Of a stretch of DNA of 64,000 nt, positions 26,751-35,890 are shown piece after piece. Source of the DNA: Croceimicrobium sp963974215 (GTDB lineage: Bacteria > Bacteroidota > Bacteroidia > Flavobacteriales > Schleiferiaceae); the NCBI GenBank assembly GCA_963974215.1, contig CAXBBL010000001.1, positions 372,001 through 436,000 on the forward strand. Direction: 5' to 3'. Each line of letters begins with the position of its first letter. The first letter of the stretch is position 1. Both the position numbers and the translations under genes were made by a program. Under the pieces are notes generated by a model. It was not told where the DNA came from and ran no database searches. It saw only the letters and a program-made list of their open reading frames with translations.

Positions 26751-28373
26751 ATGATGGCACAATTAAGCAAATACCAGATAGGGCTCTTTATAACGGCGGT
26801 TGCGCTGGCTTCTTTAGTGGGTATTAATCAATACCACTTTGGTATGTGGAATCAATATATTTCCTTGCCTTGGTTGTACGAAATAATCAATCCAGCCCTT
26901 TACCAAAACGACCTTTTGGTGGATCAACATGTGAATTCACCCACCTTCTTTTTGTATGGTTTAGCGGTTTTAACGCCTTGGTTTTTAGGGAACATTCCGC
27001 TGCTATTTTTTACCATTTACAGCCTGTGCTTAGTCTTTACCATTTACTCCTTTTACCGCTTAGGCTCTGGGCTTTTTAAGGATAAGCGCAGCGGTGTTTT
27101 AGCGGTGGTCTTATTAGCCTTCGCATTCCCTGTAATTGGCGATGTTAGTCTCTGGGATAGTGTTTTGATGGAGCGCACCATTGCTTTGCCTTTCTTATTG
27201 ATTTCCATTTATAGCAGTTACGGCAAAAAATATTGGTTAACTATTTTCCTCCAAGCAATCGCTTTTAATATTCATCCTTTATCAGCCGCTTATATTATTG
27301 CCGCTACTTGGTTTGGGGTATTAATAGCTGAGGGTTTTAAGAAAGAGTACTTTCTTTACGGTACGGCTTTATTGGTTTTGGTTTCTCCCGCTTTATACCT
27401 GCGTTTCAGTAGCCCGGAAGAAGCTGCCAGCAGCGCAGATTTGGCCGCTACCTGGCTGGAAGTAATGCGCCTCCGTAATGGTCACCACACCTTTCCTTCG
27501 GATTTTCCACCCATCATTTTTGTGAAATCACTTTTAATTGCCCTTGCCTATTTTGGATTGGTGTTGAAAGGCGGTTTTAAAGTGGTCCAGAAAAACTATT
27601 TACTGGCCTTCGGCGCACTAATTCTCTTTATGCTCTTGCTAGGAACGGTTTTCACAGAAGTTTATCCCGTAAAATTGATCATACAATTACAATTTTACCG
27701 TGCCTACTTATTCTTGGTAATTTTAACCATCGTGCTATGGGCGGGTTTAACCATGACACGTCCCAAGCCATTGTATTTCCTATTAGCCTTACCGATTCTT
27801 GCTCAATATTTTTACGGCGAGTGGTCCAAAACAGCCACCGTTTTAATTTTTGCCCCCGGCGCTTGGTTTCTCTTGCGTTTTTATGGCTTGAAACTACAAA
27901 GTACTGTTTTATTAAGTACTTCGTTTTTGGCCCTGGGCTTTTTGGCCTTTGTTTTAAGAGGCGGCTTAGACATTACTCAAGGAGAACAGGATAAGGACTG
28001 GTATGCCGTGCAAGATTGGTTTGAGGCCAATACCGACATGAATAGCTTAGCCATTGTGCCACCAGCGGAAGCAGGCTTTAGAGTACGGAGTAAACGCGCT
28101 TCCTACGGCGACTGGTTTGATGGGACCAAGGCTTTTTTTAGTGAACACTACGCGGCTTATTGGTTAGATCACATGAAGAGCCTTGGCTGTATGGATCCAG
28201 AAACACTTCAGGAAGATTACCGAAAATTGGGTCGAGAAGACTTTCTCAGTATATGGGAAAAAGAACAAGGTAAATTTAGCGAAGCCTATGTAGTATGCTA
28301 TGCCGATGAAGCCCTGGCGAATTTAGAGCCAGTGTTTAAAAACAGACGTTTCGCTGTGTACCAATTACTTTAA
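26751..28373 (+). CDS. Large multispan membrane protein, GT-C-like
   Basis: This protein has 540 residues with about 11-13 hydrophobic helices and a C-terminal soluble region (about 430-540) containing PPAEAGFRVRSKRASYGDWF and DHMKSLGCM. The layout of a membrane part with a conserved acidic loop near the N-terminus (NPALYQNDLLVDQHVNSP) recalls GT-C type glycosyltransferases, but no catalytic motif is certain. I take the ATG at 26751, preceded by AGGGGG; a TTG at 26733 lies in frame upstream. Its stop codon lies in the left edge of repeat copy 2. Confidence 0.65.
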   Translation: MMAQLSKYQIGLFITAVALASLVGINQYHFGMWNQYISLPWLYEIINPALYQNDLLVDQHVNSPTFFLYGLAVLTPWFLGNIPLLFFTIYSLCLVFTIYSFYRLGSGLFKDKRSGVLAVVLLAFAFPVIGDVSLWDSVLMERTIALPFLLISIYSSYGKKYWLTIFLQAIAFNIHPLSAAYIIAATWFGVLIAEGFKKEYFLYGTALLVLVSPALYLRFSSPEEAASSADLAATWLEVMRLRNGHHTFPSDFPPIIFVKSLLIALAYFGLVLKGGFKVVQKNYLLAFGALILFMLLLGTVFTEVYPVKLIIQLQFYRAYLFLVILTIVLWAGLTMTRPKPLYFLLALPILAQYFYGEWSKTATVLIFAPGAWFLLRFYGLKLQSTVLLSTSFLALGFLAFVLRGGLDITQGEQDKDWYAVQDWFEANTDMNSLAIVPPAEAGFRVRSKRASYGDWFDGTKAFFSEHYAAYWLDHMKSLGCMDPETLQEDYRKLGREDFLSIWEKEQGKFSEAYVVCYADEALANLEPVFKNRRFAVYQLL

Positions 28374-28636
28374 CGTGAGTTCGACGTAAAATTAGGCCTT
28401 AGACCTCTTGTGAATAGTGGGTTTCAAGCCGAAGCAGTGAAGCAATAGCGGGCTATTGTGAGCTGCTGAGGCGTGGAAAGCCGCTTTTTAGAAGGGGCCT
28501 AAACGGATTTTCCAATAAAAATGAAAATCCTGCATCTAGCTCATTTGCTGTAGCCCGCTACAGCTGCACGATCCAGACTAGTCTTTTCCTTCCATTGAAA
28601 ATCTGAGGCTCTAATTTATTGTCGAATTCACGTTAC
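28371..28636. mobile_element. Palindromic MITE-like element, copy 2
   Basis: This second copy of the two-hairpin element lies between convergent genes. The inverted ends are TAACGTGAGTTCGAC on the left and GTCGAATTCACGTTA on the right. The inner hairpin cores CAATAGCGGGCTATTG and CTGTAGCCCGCTACAG are conserved with copy 1. The fourth base of the end differs from copy 1 (ACG instead of ACC) but does so on both arms, so the pairing is kept. It could serve as a two-way terminator here. There is no clear TTAA duplication. Confidence 0.72.
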
Positions 28637-28641
28637 TTAAA

Positions 28642-29853
28642 TTAAAACGACCACTTCAAGCGTAAAAAGCTGGCGGCAGAAAGCCACTGTAGCGCATTTC
28701 CTTCCAGAGGGTTTTGAGTACCAAAAGCTTGCACGACAAAGAGCAAATCGAGGTTTTTTCCTAGAGAATAACTTAGACTAGGGTAAATGATAAGGTTCTT
28801 AAAGTCCGGGCTAAACATAGTACCTAACGATAGACTGAAAAGAGGATTGATACTATAGGAGGCATTTAGAAAAACCGTGTGTTTAAAAAGAAAGAGGTTG
28901 CGCGGACTCATCACATTATCAGCCCCGAGCCGACTGAAATCAGTAAAATTCGCATTACTGCTACCTTCTTCATTAAAGAGATAACTTGCTTGCACATAAA
29001 GCCCATTCTTGAAAATATAATCAAGGGCGGTGCTAAAAAGAAATGCGGGTTTATCATTGTCAAAGGGGGCGTAGTAATTATACTCACTCTTAAAACCGAC
29101 ATTGCCCAAGCTACCGGCAAAAGCGCCACCTAGCACTAAATCTTGCTGGTAAACTCCCGCTAGAAACTGCCAGTCGTATTGCCAGCGATTAAACTTGCAC
29201 AGAAGAGCGGAGGTGGAATTTTCAATCTCTTTCTCGGGTGCAAAAACTAGCTCCCAGCTGGAATTAAAGTTCGGGAAATACTGAATGCGCAAAGCATCAC
29301 TCCCTGGTCGCTCTTCGTAGTCGAAATCGAAATAATTGTACTGATTGAAAATGTCATTGGGATTCCACACAGTATTTACGCCCCAATTTACCCGCTGCCT
29401 TCCCAAACGCACAATCCATTTTTCACTTTCCCACTGTCCGTAGAAACGATCAATACTGGTGTGCAGGGCCAAATTAGGGTCGCGGCCATAAAAAAAGTTG
29501 AGGTCTACTAATCCAGCGTCGGCTTCTAGGCGATTGAAAAAAGTAGGACCGTTTTTTAGTTGACTATCTGTGAAAATACGATTGCGGGCGCTGAGTGAAA
29601 AAGACCAAGAATCGCTGCTGCGGTATTTGAAATTTAGGCGATTGTGGAGCAAATAATCTGCGGTTTGCAAATCTGCGGAAGCGAAATTGGGCGCGAAAAA
29701 ATTGCCGTTAACGAAGCTGTGAGTGCCAAGGAATTTTAGGTAACCCGAAACTTTTAGCTTACTCGGAGTGGGACTTTCCTGCGCATCTAAGCGAAAGCTT
29801 AAAAATAAAAGGAGTAAAATAAGGGGCTTAATGATTTTCCTTAATCTGTCCAT
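28642..29853 (-). CDS. Outer-membrane beta-barrel protein of an export-type operon
   Basis: This is a secreted protein of about 403 residues. The ATG at 29853 gives a clean signal peptide (IIKPLILLLLFLSFRLDAQ) and overlaps the ATPase gene by 26 bases. The body alternates aromatic strands and turns (YKFRSSD-like repeats, IVRLGRQRVNWGVNTVWNPN, ASFLRLKWSF), as in DUF1302-like barrels. The GRQRVNWG segment is common in such proteins. It is the last gene of an operon with a LolA-like protein and an ABC exporter, and may be the outer-membrane partner. Confidence 0.72.
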   Translation of the reverse strand: MDRLRKIIKPLILLLLFLSFRLDAQESPTPSKLKVSGYLKFLGTHSFVNGNFFAPNFASADLQTADYLLHNRLNFKYRSSDSWSFSLSARNRIFTDSQLKNGPTFFNRLEADAGLVDLNFFYGRDPNLALHTSIDRFYGQWESEKWIVRLGRQRVNWGVNTVWNPNDIFNQYNYFDFDYEERPGSDALRIQYFPNFNSSWELVFAPEKEIENSTSALLCKFNRWQYDWQFLAGVYQQDLVLGGAFAGSLGNVGFKSEYNYYAPFDNDKPAFLFSTALDYIFKNGLYVQASYLFNEEGSSNANFTDFSRLGADNVMSPRNLFLFKHTVFLNASYSINPLFSLSLGTMFSPDFKNLIIYPSLSYSLGKNLDLLFVVQAFGTQNPLEGNALQWLSAASFLRLKWSF

Positions 29854-30505
29854 CTTCAACGTAAATAATGCGTGAGGCGCGATCAATTACGCGCTGATCG
29901 TGGGTAGAAAAAATAAAGGTGATGCCCTCTTCTTGGTTCAGCTTGTGCATAATGTCAAGCAAGTCTTCCGTGCTTTTCGAGTCGAGATTGGCGGTGGGCT
30001 CATCCGCTAAAACAAAACTGGGTTTCGAAGCTAAAGCGCGCGCCACCGCTACCCTTTGTTGTTGTCCGCCACTGAGCTCTGCTGGGCGTTTGTGCATTTG
30101 CGCTTCTAGGCCCACCGCCTTTAAAAGCTCTTGGGCGCGGGTTTTTCGCTCGCGGGCAGATGCGTTCTGAAGGAGCATAATGAACTCCACATTTTCTTGG
30201 GCACTTAATACGGGAATAAGATTATAGGCCTGAAACACGAAGCCAATATGTTGCAAGCGAAAATTGATAAGCGCATTGTCTTTTAATTGATGAATGGCCT
30301 TTCCATCCACAATTACTTCCCCTTCGGTGGGGCTGTCTAAGCCGCCGAGGAGGTTTAATAAAGTGGTTTTCCCCGAACCCGAGGGACCCACAATGGCGGT
30401 AAATTCTCCCGCTTCAATTTGCAGGTTTACCTTATCTACCGCGTGTATAATATGGTCTCCATCTTGGTAATGGCGACTGAGGTTTTTAGTTTCAATAATG
30501 GCCAT
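29828..30505 (-). CDS. ABC transporter ATP-binding protein, LolD/MacB type
   Basis: This ATPase has 225 residues. Walker A is GPSGSGKTT (residues 40-48), the signature is LSGGQQQR, Walker B is FVLADEP and the switch histidine is in STHD. The sequence falls in the MacB/LolD/FtsE group, which works with FtsX-type permeases by mechanotransmission rather than by pore transport. It sits downstream of two such permeases. Confidence 0.93.
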   Translation of the reverse strand: MAIIETKNLSRHYQDGDHIIHAVDKVNLQIEAGEFTAIVGPSGSGKTTLLNLLGGLDSPTEGEVIVDGKAIHQLKDNALINFRLQHIGFVFQAYNLIPVLSAQENVEFIMLLQNASARERKTRAQELLKAVGLEAQMHKRPAELSGGQQQRVAVARALASKPSFVLADEPTANLDSKSTEDLLDIMHKLNQEEGITFIFSTHDQRVIDRASRIIYVEDGQIKENH

Positions 30506-30511
30506 GGTCGG

Positions 30512-31732
30512 TTAAATTGTGCGTAGGGTTTCTACGGGATTAAGTTTTAAAGCTCGGCGAGCGGGATAAATGGCCGCTAAAAGGGTCATAATAAAAACAA
30601 TGGCGGTGGTGCCCCAGTAAAAGCTCGTGGGTAGGGAAGGGTAAATAACTGAGTCGATACCGTAACTGGCCAGGCCATCGCTAAAAGCGGCAAGGTCTAA
30701 ACCACTTTTACTGCCTTGCCAAACGCTGTAATAGGCGAACAAAATGCCAAGCGGTCCGCCCAAAAGGGCTAGGTAAAAAGTTTCTACCATAATCATAGAA
30801 AAGACCTTAGTCCTGCTCATGCCCACGCACATTAGCATGCCTAATTCTTTGCGTCTTTCCAGCACCGCCATTAGCATGGTGTTAATAATCCCGAAGGAAA
30901 GGGCGAGCATAATAATGCCAATAATTATATAGAGCATTTGCGTCATAATATCATCTGCGTAAGCGAGTTCCGGACTCAGTTGCTTCCAGCTCTGAATGGC
31001 CAAAGCAGGAAAAATAGCTTGCAGTTCTTGCTGTAAGATTTCGATATCGGCATCGTCTTTTAGCAAAGCGGCAATTTCATGTACTTGCATCGGCTCTAGG
31101 CCGAGAAGCGTTTGTAAATCGCTTTGTCGTACATAGAGGTTCAGTTCCTCCATTTTAGAAGAAACCTCTTTGTAAAAGCCTTTTACCTTAAAGGCAGATG
31201 AGATAATATTTCCCTGCCCATCGCTGAAATTGAGGATGATGCGCGAGCCAATTTTTGCTTCCAGTTTCTTCGCTAAGGCGCGACCAATAAGCACGGGATT
31301 ACGCCCCTTTTCCGGTAAATACTCCCCTTCGGTAAGCTTCTCTTCGAGGTGACTTAAAGCCGCTTCGGCATTAGGGTTTACGCCAATAATTTGCGCAGCA
31401 CCGCTGTAATGTGCCGAGCTCACCATGCCGCTCGCTTTGGTTCGGGTGGCGAAGGCTTCTAAGCGCGGGTCTTTATTTAAATAAGCATCTAAGGCAGTGG
31501 CCGAAAAAGTATAGGCTACTTCCTTTTGATCGAGCCAAGCACTGTTGTGGATTTGCAGATGGGAAATCTGATTGCGAATCATGCTTTCTTTGCGCTGCTC
31601 GTTTAGGCCAAAGCTAAAAGCGCTCACAAAAATTCCCGCCCAAATGCCCAAGAAGATAGAGCATACCACCACCGCACTTCTTAATTTGTTGCGCCAAATA
31701 TTTCGCCAAGCAATTTTCAATACTGTTTTCAT
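30512..31732 (-). CDS. ABC transporter permease, FtsX/MacB type (second)
   Basis: This is a 406-residue FtsX-family permease: one N-terminal helix (LRSAVVVCSIFLGIWAGIF), a large periplasmic domain (about residues 45-270) and three C-terminal helices. The motif ERRKELGMLMCVGMSRTKV after the second helix is characteristic of LolC/E and MacB. It overlaps the upstream permease gene by four bases. It would pair with the 31729 product and the 29828 ATPase. Confidence 0.9.
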   Translation of the reverse strand: MKTVLKIAWRNIWRNKLRSAVVVCSIFLGIWAGIFVSAFSFGLNEQRKESMIRNQISHLQIHNSAWLDQKEVAYTFSATALDAYLNKDPRLEAFATRTKASGMVSSAHYSGAAQIIGVNPNAEAALSHLEEKLTEGEYLPEKGRNPVLIGRALAKKLEAKIGSRIILNFSDGQGNIISSAFKVKGFYKEVSSKMEELNLYVRQSDLQTLLGLEPMQVHEIAALLKDDADIEILQQELQAIFPALAIQSWKQLSPELAYADDIMTQMLYIIIGIIMLALSFGIINTMLMAVLERRKELGMLMCVGMSRTKVFSMIMVETFYLALLGGPLGILFAYYSVWQGSKSGLDLAAFSDGLASYGIDSVIYPSLPTSFYWGTTAIVFIMTLLAAIYPARRALKLNPVETLRTI

Positions 31733-32949
31733 TGTCGCATGGCTTTAACAGGTTGAAGGCGGTAGATACTTACAACAGCATAAAAGCTTAATATCAGGCA
31801 GATGAGAAGAATAGCCCCGCCGTTATTGAGCCAAATACTGGGGTCGAGGCTAAAAGGAATAATCGGTTCCATGCCATAATCTTCCATCATTTGATCCATA
31901 CCATCGCCTAGCTGGATAGGATTAACATGGTAATACCAGTTGATGGGAAGGGCGAGAAGACTGCCACTTAAAACCCCCAAGAGCCCTAAAAAGCTTGTTT
32001 CCATAAAAGTGGTAAGGGCCAATTGAAAGCGGCTCATGCCAAGGGAAATTAGAATACCAAATTCGCGCATGCGCTCGGAGGTGAGCATTAAAATGGTGCC
32101 GAAAACGCCGAAGCCAATTACAAGGTAAAGAATAAAGAGCATGGCTAAGCCGCCTGCACTATCTGCTTCCATGGCTTGAATAAGTTCGGGCATCATATCG
32201 CGCCAAGTTAAAACGGCATAGTCCTGCGCATCCAGCTGCGACTGTAAACTTTGCTTGAGAGCAGATAGATCATTTTTATTTTCGGGAACTACCACCAAAG
32301 CGCTTAGACGCTGGTAAGCACCTGTCAGCTCTTGTAAGTCGGCCAGTTTTAGGTAGACCGTGCTTTTATTAGCCTCGGGGTTTTTTAAATCGGCAATGCC
32401 GCTAATTAAAAACTTACCATTGGCGCTCATGCCTTGGTAACCTTGACCAATAATTACGAGGCTGTCGCCTACTTTAAGGGCAAGGTTTTCGGCCAGTTTC
32501 TCTGCTAAAACTACCGCACTTTGTTCGCGCTTAGGGAAGCTACCCGCCACAATTTTTTCGTGCAGGTCGAAATATTTAAATTCTAGTTCTTGGTCAATTC
32601 CGCGTAAAAAGCCCGGTCTGGTTTCGCTCTCGGCAGATGCCAATAATCCAAAACTTTCTAAGCGAGGCAGAAGCGCCCTAACTTGACCATTTTGGAGGAG
32701 CTTGGCTTGCAGACTATCGCTTGGTAGGATGCTTTTTTCAAGACTCTGTTTTTCCCAATAGCCCGGCGCTTGAATTTGCAGATAACCGGTGGTGGCGTTA
32801 ATTACGCTGGCGTAGGCTTGATCGTAGGTACCCAATTGCATGCTGCGCATTATCAGAGCAAAAAACAAGGCGAAAGCCACGGAGGCCATGGTAATGAGGC
32901 TCCGTCTTTTATTGCGCCAAATGTTTCGCCACGCGATTTTGATTAGCAT
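31729..32949 (-). CDS. ABC transporter permease, FtsX/MacB type (first)
   Basis: This 406-residue paralogue of the next gene has the same topology: helix, periplasmic domain, three helices. The conserved SERMREFGILISLGMSRFQL stretch is present, as is the start KIAWRNIWRNKRRSLITM shared by both. Two distinct permeases of equal length suggest a heterodimer like LolCE. It lies one base from the LolA-like gene. Confidence 0.9.
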   Translation of the reverse strand: MLIKIAWRNIWRNKRRSLITMASVAFALFFALIMRSMQLGTYDQAYASVINATTGYLQIQAPGYWEKQSLEKSILPSDSLQAKLLQNGQVRALLPRLESFGLLASAESETRPGFLRGIDQELEFKYFDLHEKIVAGSFPKREQSAVVLAEKLAENLALKVGDSLVIIGQGYQGMSANGKFLISGIADLKNPEANKSTVYLKLADLQELTGAYQRLSALVVVPENKNDLSALKQSLQSQLDAQDYAVLTWRDMMPELIQAMEADSAGGLAMLFILYLVIGFGVFGTILMLTSERMREFGILISLGMSRFQLALTTFMETSFLGLLGVLSGSLLALPINWYYHVNPIQLGDGMDQMMEDYGMEPIIPFSLDPSIWLNNGGAILLICLILSFYAVVSIYRLQPVKAMRQ

Positions 32950-32950
32950 T

Positions 32951-33691
32951 TTAACGTACTCTTTTCATGTATTGGGTAGTGAAATATTCACGAGGTACAG
33001 TTGTTTCGAAATCGAGAGTATGATACTCGAGGATGGTCATTTTTCCGGGCTCGGCCACCGGTTTCATTATAGTGATCGTGGCCAAAGTGCGACCGCCAAT
33101 TTCGCGGATGTTTTTGCCTTCCATGAGGTTGACCAGATCACCTTCGTCATCGTAAAATTCGCTGCGCAATTGGATGTATTCCGCTTGGTCGATATGGAGA
33201 ATAATTTTACCCCACACTACGGCGGCATCGGTTTTCGGCAGCAATTCGATTTGCCAGCATTTGCGACCGCCAATTTCCACTTCGCCTAAAAGTTTGTGAT
33301 TGTAATCTTTTACGAGGGAAGACTCACGCACTAAATCATCATTGGTGAAATCGGAGCCCATCCAGCTTTGCATCATCATGCTGGGAGGTAGCTTAACATT
33401 GCGTTCGATACTGGGAATCCAATTGTAAATTTCTTTTTGCTTTTTAAGGTAAACCGTGCCTTTATCGCGCGCGGGACTGGTTATAAGAATGAGGGAATAT
33501 TCGCTACCTCGGCTCCAGCTTTTCATGCGTATGGTACGCTCCCAATTGGGACGTTTTATGGTCATGGAAACTTCGGAAGTGCTCTGTTCGCCGCGTAGTT
33601 TGTTTTCGGCTTTGGTAACAATATCTGTGGCATCCTGACCGAAAAGGGGAAGGCTAAAAATGAAACCGAGGAGAAAGATTTTTAGGTTCAT
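32951..33691 (-). CDS. Periplasmic LolA-like protein (outer membrane lipoprotein-sorting family)
   Basis: This protein has 246 residues with a signal peptide (MNLKIFLLGFIFSLPLFGQ). The mature protein matches the LolA-like outer-membrane lipoprotein-sorting family (SEVSMTIKRPNWERTIRMKSW, KEIYNWIPSIERNVKLPPSMMM, WMGSDFTNDDL). Members form a half-barrel that carries lipids or lipoproteins. Its placement upstream of LolCDE-like genes suggests a dedicated lipid or hydrophobe shuttle. The ATG at 33691 overlaps the regulator stop by four bases. Confidence 0.87.
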   Translation of the reverse strand: MNLKIFLLGFIFSLPLFGQDATDIVTKAENKLRGEQSTSEVSMTIKRPNWERTIRMKSWSRGSEYSLILITSPARDKGTVYLKKQKEIYNWIPSIERNVKLPPSMMMQSWMGSDFTNDDLVRESSLVKDYNHKLLGEVEIGGRKCWQIELLPKTDAAVVWGKIILHIDQAEYIQLRSEFYDDEGDLVNLMEGKNIREIGGRTLATITIMKPVAEPGKMTILEYHTLDFETTVPREYFTTQYMKRVR

Positions 33692-34263
33692 AATTGATAA
33701 TGGTTTAGTATTTTTTCTTTGATAGCTGCAAGGGGATACTCTTCTTGTAAGGCTAAACTGCCGAGCGCTACTCCATCCAGCATGGCGCCAAGATAATAGG
33801 CCTCAGCTTCAGGAGCAGGGTAGTTTAAAGTGCCAAAGAGTTCAGTAAATACGCCAATGGTTTGTTGTTTATGTTTTTTAATATCCTCTTTAAGAGTGGC
33901 CATGGCATCGGGCTGCAAGGCGAGAGAAGTCATAAAACGCATTAGGTCGGGATTCTTCTGAATGTAGTCAAAAGTCATTTCTACCGTAAGTCGTAATTGC
34001 TCTTGTGGGCTTTTGTTGTTAAGCAGGTCCATCGCTTCGCCACTAAAAGAATTGAGATAATGGAAAATACCATGCAGTAGGTCTTCCTTACTGTTGAAAT
34101 AGTGGTAAGTGAGGCCCTTAGAAATCCCCGCTTCTTTAGCTATATAACTAATGCTGGTGGCCGCATAACCCTTTTCGGCGAAAGCCTTGAGGGCGGTCAT
34201 TAAAATGCCATGGCGCGTTTCTTCACGCTGGGCTTGGTTTTGTGCGGGACTGCGAGGTGACAT
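33688..34263 (-). CDS. TetR/AcrR family transcriptional regulator
   Basis: This regulator has 191 residues. The N-terminal helix-turn-helix is at about residues 17-63 (ILMTALKAFAEKGYAATSIS, IAKEAGISKGLTYHYF), followed by a ligand-binding helical domain. It is the first gene of the operon 34263-28642. Its own promoter carries two operator half-palindromes, so autoregulation of the whole exporter operon is likely. Confidence 0.93.
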   Translation of the reverse strand: MSPRSPAQNQAQREETRHGILMTALKAFAEKGYAATSISYIAKEAGISKGLTYHYFNSKEDLLHGIFHYLNSFSGEAMDLLNNKSPQEQLRLTVEMTFDYIQKNPDLMRFMTSLALQPDAMATLKEDIKKHKQQTIGVFTELFGTLNYPAPEAEAYYLGAMLDGVALGSLALQEEYPLAAIKEKILNHYQL

Positions 34264-34265
34264 AG

Positions 34266-34318
34266 ATTGAACGCTTGGTCAAAGGTAGCCAATATTTTAA
34301 AATGACCAAGTGTTCAAT
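34266..34318 (-). promoter_or_regulatory. tetR-operon promoter embedded in an inverted-repeat operator
   Basis: ATTGAACGCTTGGTCA (34266-34281) is inverted with one mismatch as TGACCAAGTGTTCAAT (34303-34318). On the minus strand a TTG (34309-34307) inside one arm and TACCTTTG (34287-34280), overlapping the other arm, are spaced by exactly 19 bases, the Bacteroidota optimum. A repressor bound to both arms would cover both promoter elements. Confidence 0.72.
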
Positions 34319-34373
34319 GGAAGAGTTAGGGGATATTTAGGCGCTAACCGCTAAAATTTGTTTCAAAGAGTTT

Positions 34374-35018
34374 TTAGCGACATTGATTATATTCATCAAC
34401 TACCGCTTTAACATTATGTATACCGTATATTTTTCTATCTATTTTATCAGCTAAAATTGGACAGTCATAAAAATATTCCATCGCTCTTTGCCTAAAAGAC
34501 TGAAATGCTCCAGTGTTTATTAAGGGACTGGCTATTTTTTCTCCTTCTTTTCTAACATAAAACTCATTAAAATCCGATAAGCCACTACTGGAAGAACCCG
34601 AATTTACCCAAGCTCCTCCATTTGGATTGCTGGTATACATAGGTGCTGAATTAAGTATTCGTACACTTCTCGCATATAGCGTAGCTTTTCCTGTACTAAC
34701 CACTCTAAACAGACCTTTTTTATTTTTTGAAATTTGTACGTACTCAAAATAAGTAATAGCAGTATCAGAATTTGCAAAAAGGACCTTTTTTACTTGGCTT
34801 TCATCGTATTTGGATTTTTTAGAATTTTCATCATTTCTATATTGAACTTTTTCATGTTTGTTAAATGTGATCACACTATGCGAAATCATTAGGATTTTAA
34901 TTTGCCCTTTCAAGGTATCTCCATCTTTGAAAACTATTGCTCCTTCTGACCAATCATACTGTCCAAAAGATACTGATATTGTAAAAAGACATAAAAGTAT
35001 TGTGATCTTATTTTTCAT
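34374..35018 (-). CDS. Hypothetical secreted protein
   Basis: I do not recognise this 214-residue protein. It has a signal peptide (NKITILLCLFTISVSFGQ) followed by a beta-rich segment (GAIVFKDGDTLKGQIKI) and a conserved-looking cysteine pair near the C-terminus (FYDCPIL, YNQC). The GAIVFKDGDTLKG opening resembles many uncharacterised Bacteroidota envelope proteins. The DNA is more AT-rich than the neighbouring exporter operon. Confidence 0.6.
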   Translation of the reverse strand: MKNKITILLCLFTISVSFGQYDWSEGAIVFKDGDTLKGQIKILMISHSVITFNKHEKVQYRNDENSKKSKYDESQVKKVLFANSDTAITYFEYVQISKNKKGLFRVVSTGKATLYARSVRILNSAPMYTSNPNGGAWVNSGSSSSGLSDFNEFYVRKEGEKIASPLINTGAFQSFRQRAMEYFYDCPILADKIDRKIYGIHNVKAVVDEYNQCR

Positions 35019-35109
35019 AATGCAATGTTAAAATATTTACAAGGGTTCGTACAAGTTCCATAGCTGACAGCATTTCTGAAAATTCTAAGGATAAAAATGT
35101 CAAAACCCT

Positions 35110-35826
35110 TTAGAACCGTTCTCTACTAGATGACCCCATATTATATTGGATACCTAGCTTTGGACCGGTTGAAAAAGATGGGAAATCATTGTCTATCCTT
35201 GACCTTAAAGAACTGCGTTTAGTAATATAAATAAAGTCCCAAGCTATTATTAGCTCGAGTTCAGAACCCGATAAGTACTTACTGCCCTTTAATAAATCAA
35301 ACTGATAAGAAATACTGCCTGTGAAATCCACTTTAAAAGGACGTGAGCCTACATCTGCTCTGGAAAACTTACTTTCCCCGTCTCCCGGGCGTTCAACACG
35401 ATAAAGAGTACTAGAATAATAATCTCCTGTAATCATTGTGCCACCTAAAAGCTGAAGTGAAGATTTTCTGTTTTTAAATAATGCCACACCAAAATATAAG
35501 TTCAATGCGGCCAAATGATTGATGTCATTGCGGTACACAGTAAACCCTGTTTCTTCAACTAGTGTTTCACTATCACTAAAACGTCTTATCCAGCTCAGTT
35601 CTGTCCGTAATAGGAACCTACGATCACTTAAATTGAGCTGATACACAAGGCTGGGACTAATGCTAAAGTCATGATCTTGATTTATGTAATCATCTGCATC
35701 AATTTCCCATATCCGCTGGCCGCTGAAACTGACACCAAGCTCATGCGAATACTGCCCCATGCTAGGTTTAAAGCTGAAAACGAGAATAAACGAGAATACT
35801 ATTCTTATGAATAATAGATACTTCAT
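35110..35826 (-). CDS. Hypothetical outer-membrane beta-barrel protein
   Basis: This protein has 238 residues with a signal peptide (IVFSFILVFSFKPSMGQ). Repeating amphipathic strands (SPSLVYQLNLSDRRFLLRTE, HLAALNLYFGVALF, KLGIQYNMG) suggest a small barrel. No family is recognised. It lies in the AT-rich block of secreted proteins between the tetR-like gene and the patatin gene. Confidence 0.6.
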   Translation of the reverse strand: MKYLLFIRIVFSFILVFSFKPSMGQYSHELGVSFSGQRIWEIDADDYINQDHDFSISPSLVYQLNLSDRRFLLRTELSWIRRFSDSETLVEETGFTVYRNDINHLAALNLYFGVALFKNRKSSLQLLGGTMITGDYYSSTLYRVERPGDGESKFSRADVGSRPFKVDFTGSISYQFDLLKGSKYLSGSELELIIAWDFIYITKRSSLRSRIDNDFPSFSTGPKLGIQYNMGSSSRERF

Positions 35827-35890
35827 TGCTAAAAAGTTTGTAATTATTATCCAATTGAGCTAATGTTTATGTTTTTTCAAAATTTAAAGG

